A stretch of DNA of 6,213 bases, from the NCBI GenBank assembly GCA_026418875.1, contig JAOAAM010000187.1, positions 1 to 6,213 on the forward strand. Reading direction: 5' to 3'. Both the position numbers and the translations under genes were made by a program. Origin of the DNA: Gemmataceae bacterium. GTDB taxonomy: Bacteria > Planctomycetota > Planctomycetia > Gemmatales > Gemmataceae. The notes beneath the pieces were generated by a model. The model ran no database searches. It was not told the origin of the DNA and saw nothing but the letters and a program-made list of their open reading frames with translations. This document shows positions 1-5,948 of this stretch, in pieces (position 1 is the first letter of the stretch; every line of letters starts with the position of its first letter).

Positions 1-130
1 CACATAACCGCCGTCGCCGCCGGGACATTCTCGTGCAAAGTCCGGGACACAGGAAGAGGGGCGAGGGCAGACGTCGGCGTTACCACCCACCAATCCGAAA
101 CCACGGCCCCCCTCGGTTCGGCCGGCATCC

Positions 131-1045
131 ATGACTCCGAAAGACAAGGCAACTGCACCCGACGATGAAGCGATCGACGACTTCGACGTGGTCGAAGAGG
201 AACCCGCGGAAGTCGGGACGCTAACGAGAAGCCAAGAAACTTCCGGCGCAAGCCGCAGTTCTCGCCGCAAGTCGGACCAACGGCCCGATTCCCGGAAACC
301 CGGGCGAAAGACGCCCGTGATCAATGCCGCCGACATCGGCCGTTGGCGCGTCGTGCTTATCAGCGTGACGATCGAGATGATCGGCGTCGTGTTGCAGGTA
401 ATTGCCACGGCACTGCTCATCGGCATGGCCCTACTGACCGCTTTTAATCTCGGCAATCCGGGGAGACGTGCGGAGTTGCCCGTGTTCGTTGTCCTGGCGG
501 CCGTCGGTGCCGTCCGGGTGGTCAGCCGCGCCCTGTTGATCGCCGCCCCGACGCGGAACAACGCATCGACTTGGGCTGCGGCAGCGCTGTTGGCGGGATT
601 GGCAGCGCTCGCCATGGACCTGCTCTCGATCGGGTCGCCCATCGCCCGGTACTTCGGCTCGCAGACTCTCGGAGTCGTCGCCTGGATCTTGCAAATGGTC
701 TGCCTCAAAGCCATTGCCGAATCGCTTCGCGCTCGTGAAGCCGCCGAATCGTTCAGGGAAAACGCCTTTTACCTCGCGGCAATTCTTACGATCGAAATTT
801 TCAGCGTCGTCGCGCTGATCACACTGATGTTTGTTAAGTCGTCGAGGAGCGCGGGGGGCAGTCCGCTATCCACGGCATTTGGCTGCCTTGGCACGGCTCT
901 GCGTATCACATGGATCAGCCTGATCCTCCGCGTCGTTGTGACCTACCTCCTCGCCCTCCATCGGCTGAGAGAAAAATTGCGCGGTCGCTTGGCCGCGGCG
1001 GTGGCAGACAAGGAGAAAGAGGCCGAGGGACAGGACGACGCATGA
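131..1045 (+). CDS. Hypothetical six-helix membrane protein
   Basis: I do not recognise this 304-residue protein. Residues 1-70 are hydrophilic and probably disordered: an acidic stretch (about 10-27) is followed by a Ser/Arg/Lys-rich basic stretch (about 38-60). Hydrophobic segments then follow at about 74-104, 115-138, 147-168, 178-195, 212-235 and 255-277, which fits six membrane helices. The protein ends in a charged tail rich in Lys, Glu and Asp. There are no cysteine pairs, ATPase motifs or catalytic signatures that I can see. The frame is open upstream to a TAA at positions 5-7, but position 131 is the only ATG and no GTG or TTG lies in that stretch. No good Shine-Dalgarno sequence precedes it, so initiation may be leaderless or SD-independent. 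The gene converges on the PII gene and belongs to a different transcription unit from the rest of the window. Confidence 0.75.
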   Translation: MTPKDKATAPDDEAIDDFDVVEEEPAEVGTLTRSQETSGASRSSRRKSDQRPDSRKPGRKTPVINAADIGRWRVVLISVTIEMIGVVLQVIATALLIGMALLTAFNLGNPGRRAELPVFVVLAAVGAVRVVSRALLIAAPTRNNASTWAAAALLAGLAALAMDLLSIGSPIARYFGSQTLGVVAWILQMVCLKAIAESLRAREAAESFRENAFYLAAILTIEIFSVVALITLMFVKSSRSAGGSPLSTAFGCLGTALRITWISLILRVVVTYLLALHRLREKLRGRLAAAVADKEKEAEGQDDA

Positions 1046-1124
1046 CGGAACCGCCTCCGCTCAAACAAGGGAGCCAAGAATTCGGCTGCACCGGGTCAGG
1101 CGAGCCAACCAGGACTCCGGGGGA

Positions 1125-1472
1125 TCAAATTGCCTCCGGGCCGCGCTCCCCGGTGCGAATGCGGATGCAATCCTCCAGGGGCAGCACGAAGATTTTTCCG
1201 TCGCCGATGCGGCCCTCGGGACCGGTGCGGCCCGCCTCGATGATGGCGTTGATCGTCGGTTCGACAAAGTCCTCGTTGACGGCGATCTGCAATTGCACCT
1301 TGCGCAGCAGGTTGACGGCCAATTCTCGGCCCCGGTACATCTCCGAGTGCCCCTTCTGGCGGCCAAAGCCTTGAACGTCGATCACGGTCAAACGAAACAC
1401 TTCCACCCGCGCCAGCGCTTCCTTCACTGCTTCCAATTTCGATGGCTGAATGATGGCCAGGATGAGTTTCAT
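1125..1472 (-). CDS. glnB: PII-family nitrogen regulatory signal protein, variant T-loop and B-loop
   Basis: This 115-residue protein aligns along its whole length with GlnB/GlnK, trimeric cytoplasmic proteins that bind ATP/ADP and 2-oxoglutarate and regulate ammonium transporters and nitrogen-metabolism enzymes. Visible family features are the GFGRQKGH segment (35-42), Gln39 and Lys58 (2-oxoglutarate site), IGDGK (89-93) and the C-terminal RIRTGE with Arg104 and Arg106 (nucleotide phosphates). Two departures stand out. Position 51, the Tyr modified by uridylylation or adenylylation in many bacteria, is Leu (codon TTG at 1320-1322). The B-loop reads TGPEGRIGDGK, three residues longer than TGKIGDGK of Escherichia coli GlnB, which accounts for 115 versus 112 residues. 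The ATG at 1472 is well supported: a GAGGAA Shine-Dalgarno lies at 1480-1485, seven bases upstream. The gene follows fhcA by 47 bases on the same strand and no amtB or glnA is visible. The symbol glnB is used in the broad PII sense. Confidence 0.95.
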   Translation of the reverse strand: MKLILAIIQPSKLEAVKEALARVEVFRLTVIDVQGFGRQKGHSEMYRGRELAVNLLRKVQLQIAVNEDFVEPTINAIIEAGRTGPEGRIGDGKIFVLPLEDCIRIRTGERGPEAI

Positions 1473-1519
1473 CGCGGTGTTCCTCGCGTCCCGCCCCTAC
1501 CCCGGAGGCATTACTTCCT

Positions 1520-3226
1520 CTAACTCTCCCCGGCCATCTTCCGGCGGCTTGAGCGATCGTCAACTCGGCAGGGAACGATGGTCGCCCCGTGGCTCAGGTA
1601 CGATTCATCCACCGGGTAGTTCGCAAATTGAATTGTATAATGGGCCTCAAACCATTTCTGAATATCGGGCAAAGCCCCTGCGTCGTACTCTGGCGTCACG
1701 CACAAGGTTCGGCCGTATTCCTCGGCCCGGATCTCACCCTGCTCGACGATCAAGCGACCGGCTTTGATGACGTAGCGCGGCAATTCAAACATTGCCCGAC
1801 GGTCCGGGTTCGGCGTGTACACTGTCACGTCGCCATCGGCACCCACGCCCAGATGTCCCTTGTGCGGCAAACCCAACATCCGCGCCGGGGCCGCCCGGGT
1901 GATGATCGCAATCTCGTACAGCGAATATTCCCGGTCCAAGTCCTTCAAAACCGATCGTTCCAAAACCCGCGGATGCACCCGCTTGAGCACTTCCTGCCGG
2001 TACGTGCGATCCATGAGCAACTGCACGATTTCCGGGTACGCCAGGAAAGAGCCGCCGTTGGGGTGATCCGTGCTCATGGCCACGCGCCAGGGGTCTTGCA
2101 CCAACAAGTACCACTCCAGACCGATGGCCCATTGCAAGGCATGGACAAAACTTTTATCGCGGTAGGTAATTGGCACGATGCCGCAACCGGCTTCCATCTC
2201 GGTGTCGGCGTTGGTCCACTTTCGACCCGTCACCTTGTGCAGGTAGTAGCCGAGAGGGCCGTCGCCGGTCATCGAGGTGGTTTCGCCGAACAATACCTGC
2301 CCCACGTCGACGGTGATGTTCGGATGGGAATTGACATAATCCGCCACCTCGGGGACACGCGAGCGGAAGGTGTCCTGATCGTCCGAGCCGCCGGCGTAGC
2401 TATGGAACTGGATGTGCGTCAGGTGGGCGCGTCGGCCCTCGAGGGCTTGCATGGTTCCGAGCGTCGTCACCCAATTCCCGGGCAGGCCGAGGTTGTTGCA
2501 GTGGATGTGCACCGGATGCGGCAGGCCCAAGTCTTGCACGGCCTGCGCCAGCCCGGTGATGATCTGTCGCGGCGTGCAACCAAAGAATTCGACCGGTTCG
2601 TCCAGCCCGTGGACGTTGTCGCCCCCCTCTTTCCACACTTCCACGCCGCCCGGGTTCACCAGCTTGACCGCATACCCTTTGGCCGCGCTCAACAGCCAGG
2701 CGACGAACGCCCTCAACCGCTCCGGCTCCTTGGCTTGAATTTGCTTCAGGACATAGTGATTGTTGCCGAAGAGGACGAAGAACCCCTTGTCGATGATCGG
2801 CGTGTCGTGAAACTCCTCGTGGGCATGGCGAGCGCTAAGGGGGGGGATGGCGGCATCGAAGGCCGTCGTGTAGCCCAGGCCGGCGTACAAATAGCCCGTG
2901 GCGAAGGTGCTCGGCACGCTGCCGGTCGTGCCGCTGCGGGTGATCGGCGTGCGCTTCACCACCCGGGCTTTCCGCTTGTCCTCCGGGCGCATCTTTCGCG
3001 CCAGGTTCACTTTCGGCCCGGCGATGTGGGCGTGCATGTCCACCCCGCCCGGCATCACCACCATCCCCGTGCAATCGATCGTCTTGTCCGGCGCGAGGGG
3101 TTGCCCCGAGGCGTCGGTCGGCGGCCCCGCCACGACTTTCCCTTCGAGAATCCAGATGTCGCGGACCTCTCCATCGATGCCGTTGATCGGGTCGTAAACC
3201 GTTCCGTTGGCAATTCGCAACAGCAT
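1520..3226 (-). CDS. fhcA: Formyltransferase/hydrolase complex subunit A (formylmethanofuran dehydrogenase subunit A family)
   Basis: The 568-residue product is a full-length FwdA/FmdA/FhcA-type amidohydrolase. In bacteria the FhcABCD complex takes the formyl group from formyl-H4MPT through a methanofuran analogue and hydrolyses it to formate in the cytoplasm; subunit A carries the binuclear zinc hydrolase site. The family ligand set is visible in order: His65 and His67 (DMHAH), Lys188 (AVKLVNPGG, the likely carboxylated lysine), His240/His242 (VHIHCNNLG), His271 and Asp387 (STDHPNGG). The N-terminus (LRIANGTVYDP) and the C-terminal beta-sandwich (GADGDVTVYTP, about 462-472) fit the amidohydrolase fold. 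The start at 3226 matches the usual family N-terminus, although only a weak GAG precedes it, and a tandem repeat runs into the ATG. The gene sits between an MFS transporter (101-base gap) and PII (47-base gap). The fhcB, fhcC and fhcD partners are not in the window, so the complex must be completed from elsewhere. Assignment to the bacterial C1 pathway rather than to another cyclic amidohydrolase is strongly supported by the length and motifs. Confidence 0.95.
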   Translation of the reverse strand: MLLRIANGTVYDPINGIDGEVRDIWILEGKVVAGPPTDASGQPLAPDKTIDCTGMVVMPGGVDMHAHIAGPKVNLARKMRPEDKRKARVVKRTPITRSGTTGSVPSTFATGYLYAGLGYTTAFDAAIPPLSARHAHEEFHDTPIIDKGFFVLFGNNHYVLKQIQAKEPERLRAFVAWLLSAAKGYAVKLVNPGGVEVWKEGGDNVHGLDEPVEFFGCTPRQIITGLAQAVQDLGLPHPVHIHCNNLGLPGNWVTTLGTMQALEGRRAHLTHIQFHSYAGGSDDQDTFRSRVPEVADYVNSHPNITVDVGQVLFGETTSMTGDGPLGYYLHKVTGRKWTNADTEMEAGCGIVPITYRDKSFVHALQWAIGLEWYLLVQDPWRVAMSTDHPNGGSFLAYPEIVQLLMDRTYRQEVLKRVHPRVLERSVLKDLDREYSLYEIAIITRAAPARMLGLPHKGHLGVGADGDVTVYTPNPDRRAMFELPRYVIKAGRLIVEQGEIRAEEYGRTLCVTPEYDAGALPDIQKWFEAHYTIQFANYPVDESYLSHGATIVPCRVDDRSSRRKMAGES

Positions 3227-3253
3227 GAAGCGTCTCAGTGTGAAGCGTCTCAG
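3226..3253. repeat. 13-base tandem direct repeat at the fhcA start
   Basis: Two identical 13-base copies (plus strand TGAAGCGTCTCAG) lie at 3226-3238 and 3241-3253, a 15-base period with two different bases between them. Read on the minus strand, the copy nearer the gene supplies the first base of the fhcA ATG and the 12 bases before it. The repeat therefore occupies the place where a Shine-Dalgarno sequence would normally be. It could be a regulatory binding site, a slippage product or part of a dispersed repeat. Confidence 0.85.
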
Positions 3254-3288
3254 CTCAGGGCAGGCAGGCTGTCCCCTTCCTCAGGCAG
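3254..3288. repeat. Imperfect direct repeat in the transporter-fhcA gap
   Basis: The bases CTCAGGGCAG (3254-3263) and CTCAGGCAG (3280-3288) form an imperfect direct repeat around a CTGTCCCC core. Together with the adjoining tandem repeat, most of the 101-base gap is low-complexity, repeat-like sequence. This is compatible with a dispersed REP-like element, which cannot be shown from one copy. No hairpin followed by a T-tract is seen here, so I do not call a terminator between the transporter and fhcA. Confidence 0.4.
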
Positions 3289-3327
3289 TCCACTTTTAGT
3301 CAAGAGATTGGCGTCGCGACCGGCCAG

Positions 3328-4854
3328 TTATTCGGGCAGCGGTCGGTCCTTGGTTTCCGGGGCAAACCAGATCACGACGACGCCCACCAGGTAGATCAGG
3401 CTGACCAAGGTGCAGGCTTGCGGGTAGCTGCCGCCCAGCGATCGGAGCAAGGCCCCTGTCTGCAAGGCCCCGATGGCGGCGAGGATGCGGCCGAAATTGA
3501 AGCTGAACCCCTGCCCCGTGGCCCGGATCCGTGTGGGGAACAATTCGGGCAAATAGAGCGGCAGCCAGCCATAAAAGGCCGCCGTGACCAGACCCAGCAC
3601 GAACACCGACAGCAAAAACCAGGTGTCAAAAGCCGTGTTCGTTTGAAAAAACACCCAGGCGGTGGCCAGCGATCCGAGGCACAGCCCCAAGTAAGCCTTC
3701 CGCCGACCCGCGACATAGCCGAGCATCGCCCCGGCGAATGAGCCGACAACGGCACCCGAGGCCGAGCTGAACTGGGTCCATTGCTTGGCGTACTTGCCGG
3801 ATTCCCCCAGGGCTTGGCCCAGTTGATCGGCCCAATTCGCGGTCCACATCACCGACGCCCAGGTGACCAGCAGCGGCACCGCGCTGAGCGACGTGCCCAG
3901 CGCCAGCCGTCGGTAGATCGTCCGACGACCCTCCCAAGTTTCGCCGGATCGCGCCAGGAAACGGTGGACCGGGAAGACATAGCCGGCTGCCACGACGAGC
4001 AGGCCGACCAGGGTGACCACCAGCCGGGTTAGCCAGCCGCTCTCGCGCGACCAGACATACATAATGACTCCACATGCCGCCACGCCCACGAGCACGCCGA
4101 GCAAGTCGGTGGTGGCCCAAGAGGCAGTCCGGCCGCCCCGTTTCTCGCGCAACCAGCCTTCCGATTCCGGGACGAACAGGCGAATGAACAGGGTGAGGAC
4201 GGCGGGCAACATGCCCATCAACATCAGCATGCGCCAGCCGGAATTCGCGGCCAGCCGATCGACGAACGTCGCGGGCAAACCGATGGTCAACAGGAACGAC
4301 GACAGCGTTTCACGAACTTCGACGATGCTCAGGCTCAAAAGGGCAACGAGAACATAGCCGAGGTTCGCCGCCGCACCGATCAGCCCGGCCAGCAGGCCGC
4401 GGGAGCGTCCGCCCCACACCTCCATCACCAGGGCGACGCCCAGCGACCACTCCCCCCCCATGCCCAGAGCCGCGACGAAGCGGACGCCAGCCATGTGCCA
4501 AGGATGCGTCACGAACGCGCCCAAACCGCTGAACAAGGCATAAGTCAGGATGCTCAGGGCCATCGCCCGGACTCGCCCAATCCGGTCGCCCAGCCAGCCG
4601 AACAGCACGCCCCCCGCTGCGGCTCCAACGAGAAACCCGGCGATGATCGTGCCGTTCCACGGACCGATCGCCCGATCTTGCTCCGCGCTGGCCAGTCCCT
4701 CGACCCCGACCAACTCAATCAACGCCGGTCGGGCCACCACCGGGAACAGCCCCATCTCAAAGCCGTCGAACAACCAGCCCAGCAGGGCAGCCACCAGGGC
4801 CAGCCACCGCCCTCGATCCAGTCGCTCCACGGGCACTGCGGCGTCGGCATTCAC
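3328..4854 (-). CDS. MFS transporter, 14-helix type, sugar/organic-acid group
   Basis: This 508-residue inner-membrane protein has the major facilitator signatures in order: an acidic first helix segment (WLFDGFEMG, 27-35), motif A in the loop after helix 2 (GWLGDRIGR, 86-94), RFVAALGMGGEW (125-136) in helix 4, a PES-type motif after helix 6 (VPESEGWL, 228-235), PELFPTRIRATGQG (436-449) and a terminal PETK (499-502). Two extra hydrophobic segments (about 250-268 and 277-296) lie between the halves, giving about 14 helices, an arrangement also reported for sialic-acid transporter NanT-like members. These motifs suggest a proton-coupled uptake carrier for a sugar or organic acid, but the substrate cannot be read from the sequence. 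Translation starts at a GTG whose bases overlap the TGA of the hydrolase gene (GTGA, 4854-4851). The ATG at 4850-4848 is out of frame and is not the start. The gene ends in TAA, 101 bases before fhcA. Confidence 0.93.
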   Translation of the reverse strand: MNADAAVPVERLDRGRWLALVAALLGWLFDGFEMGLFPVVARPALIELVGVEGLASAEQDRAIGPWNGTIIAGFLVGAAAGGVLFGWLGDRIGRVRAMALSILTYALFSGLGAFVTHPWHMAGVRFVAALGMGGEWSLGVALVMEVWGGRSRGLLAGLIGAAANLGYVLVALLSLSIVEVRETLSSFLLTIGLPATFVDRLAANSGWRMLMLMGMLPAVLTLFIRLFVPESEGWLREKRGGRTASWATTDLLGVLVGVAACGVIMYVWSRESGWLTRLVVTLVGLLVVAAGYVFPVHRFLARSGETWEGRRTIYRRLALGTSLSAVPLLVTWASVMWTANWADQLGQALGESGKYAKQWTQFSSASGAVVGSFAGAMLGYVAGRRKAYLGLCLGSLATAWVFFQTNTAFDTWFLLSVFVLGLVTAAFYGWLPLYLPELFPTRIRATGQGFSFNFGRILAAIGALQTGALLRSLGGSYPQACTLVSLIYLVGVVVIWFAPETKDRPLPE

Positions 4855-5771
4855 GGGGATTTCTTCACCAAGTGCTGATCAAACCAATCCGCGATGAGGG
4901 TAAAGTCTTTGTCGATCCCCAACCAACCGTGTGCCGCCCCAGGTCGAACGACCAGGTTGCACGGCACGTTCTTCTCCTTCGCCTTGGCAATGAAAATTTC
5001 CGATTGCTGGATCGGCACCAGTTCGTCCTTGTCGCCATGAATCAACAGGACCGGTGCGGTCTTCTCGGTGACGAGTTGTGTCGGAGACACCGACTTCATG
5101 ATCTCACGCCGTTTCTCGGCAGAGACCGGTTCCCAGCCCTTGTTCGGATTCAGTTCGCGGAAATCGAACGGTGCGGCGAAACCCCGGGACAACAGGAAGT
5201 CGAAGCCGTCGCGCCCCTCGGCCCCATAGTTCAAAAAGTCGGTCGGGGGAAAGAATCCCGCGGCGGCTTGCACCCGGCTGGAGCCGCGATCCACCGGGTC
5301 TTTGGCCTTCGGGTCGCCATCCCGATTGCCCACCGCCAGCATCAACGACAAATGGCAGCCCGCGGAGGCCCCCATCACCCCGATCCGATCCGGGTCGATG
5401 CCGAATTTGCCTGCGTGGTAGCGGATGTACCGCACGGCCCGGTGCATGTCCTCGACGCATTCCGGCACGGTGAACTTCGGTTGGCTCCCATGCACCACGG
5501 CGAAGATCGTGTACCCCCGACCAATCAACACCCGGACGATCGGCGTCAATCCGTTGATGGCATCATGCGACGAGACCCAGCCCCCGCTCACCACCAACAC
5601 CACCCCGACTCCCTTGGCCTCGCTCTTCGGCGTGAACACATCCATTGTCAGGCAGGTGCCCAATTTTCGGCCATAGATCACGTCCGGCTGGCGCGACCAC
5701 GCCACCGTTCGCTCCTGGGCCGCAACATTCCATGCCAGAACGAACACGCTGAGCAACGTCAAAAATCGCAT
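4851..5771 (-). CDS. Secreted alpha/beta hydrolase (esterase/lipase-like)
   Basis: With the start at 5771 the product has 306 residues: a signal peptide (MRFLTLLSVFVLAWNVAA, cleavage near residue 18) followed by one alpha/beta-hydrolase domain. The nucleophile elbow is GASAG (134-138) with Ser136; the acid is probably Asp249 in HGDKDELVP; the histidine is His281 in GAAHGW. The family resembles BD-FAE-type and acetyl-esterase-like hydrolases, so an ester of a carbohydrate or small acid is a reasonable substrate class, but the actual substrate is unknown. The usual oxyanion-hole HGGGW is replaced by SGGW (62-65). The reading frame stays open to an ATG at 5909, but that longer form would begin inside a terminator stem and would bury the signal peptide. 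The ATG at 5771 has an AAGAGG Shine-Dalgarno and gives a normal secretory N-terminus. The gene heads the four-gene minus-strand run and overlaps the transporter start. Confidence 0.9.
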   Translation of the reverse strand: MRFLTLLSVFVLAWNVAAQERTVAWSRQPDVIYGRKLGTCLTMDVFTPKSEAKGVGVVLVVSGGWVSSHDAINGLTPIVRVLIGRGYTIFAVVHGSQPKFTVPECVEDMHRAVRYIRYHAGKFGIDPDRIGVMGASAGCHLSLMLAVGNRDGDPKAKDPVDRGSSRVQAAAGFFPPTDFLNYGAEGRDGFDFLLSRGFAAPFDFRELNPNKGWEPVSAEKRREIMKSVSPTQLVTEKTAPVLLIHGDKDELVPIQQSEIFIAKAKEKNVPCNLVVRPGAAHGWLGIDKDFTLIADWFDQHLVKKSP

Positions 5772-5778
5772 ACGTTCG

Positions 5779-5784
5779 CCTCTT
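5779..5784 (-). promoter_or_regulatory. Ribosome binding site deciding the hydrolase start
   Basis: The minus strand reads AAGAGG seven bases upstream of the ATG at 5771-5769. It is a good Shine-Dalgarno match at normal spacing and supports this internal ATG over the upstream ATG at 5909. Confidence 0.75.
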
Positions 5785-5795
5785 GCGGATGCACC

Positions 5796-5808
5796 CATGG
5801 GACCCATG
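5796..5808. promoter_or_regulatory. Palindrome upstream of the hydrolase gene, possible operator
   Basis: CATGGG and CCCATG are perfect inverted arms around one central base, centred at 5802, about 30 bases before the hydrolase start and within its probable leader. A direct repeat ACCCATG (5793-5799 and 5802-5808) overlaps it. It could bind a dimeric regulator or be chance; no convincing -35/-10 pair was found nearby. Confidence 0.25.
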
Positions 5809-5879
5809 CGGAGAAATTGGCAACCCAGACTGCGACTGGCAAGCCGTCGGCGAAAAATCATTAGCGCATTTCCACCGCG

Positions 5880-5929
5880 AAAAAGAAAAGCGGAGGGTTC
5901 GTGCCACAACCAGGCAGGAAGCCCTCCGC
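5880..5929 (-). terminator. Rho-independent terminator of the DUF1501 gene
   Basis: Read on the minus strand, GCGGAGGG (5929-5922) pairs perfectly with CCCTCCGC (5897-5890). Inner pairs TT/AA and TGCC/GGCA extend the stem, and TTTTCTTTTT follows directly (5889-5880). The hairpin starts 19 bases after the TAA of the DUF1501 gene. It should isolate that gene from the hydrolase-transporter-fhcA-PII run, so that run needs its own promoter in 5772-5880. Confidence 0.88.
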
Positions 5930-5948
5930 ATTCGTCTCCGTGTCACGC

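Noticed and set aside
1..130. Promoter or further coding sequence ahead of the membrane protein
   Set aside because: The stretch is open in the gene's frame from position 8 but has no start codon. I found no convincing -35/-10 pair; the purine-rich segment at 51-67 is too far from the ATG to act as its Shine-Dalgarno.
1046..1124. Bidirectional terminator between the converging membrane-protein and PII genes
   Set aside because: Only a short AGCC/GGCT hairpin (about 1071-1088) is seen, with no T-tract on either strand.
3270..3310. Possible promoter for fhcA: TTGACT on the minus strand in the gap after the transporter
   Set aside because: No acceptable -10 hexamer occurs 16-18 bases downstream (the bases there read GGAAGG), so a sigma-70 type promoter is not supported.
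1589..3394. A 601-codon open frame on the plus strand opposite fhcA
   Set aside because: It is almost entirely antisense to a clearly recognisable gene. The translation is rich in Arg, His, Val and Gly with no domain, and such long shadows are common opposite GC-rich genes.
4872..5864. A 330-codon open frame on the plus strand opposite the hydrolase
   Set aside because: The composition (very high Arg, His, Pro and Gln) and lack of any motif mark it as an antisense shadow of the hydrolase gene.
5772..5909. N-terminal extension of the hydrolase to the ATG at 5909
   Set aside because: It would start inside the terminator hairpin of the preceding gene, adds 46 residues unlike the family, and places the signal peptide internally. 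The internal ATG has a good Shine-Dalgarno.
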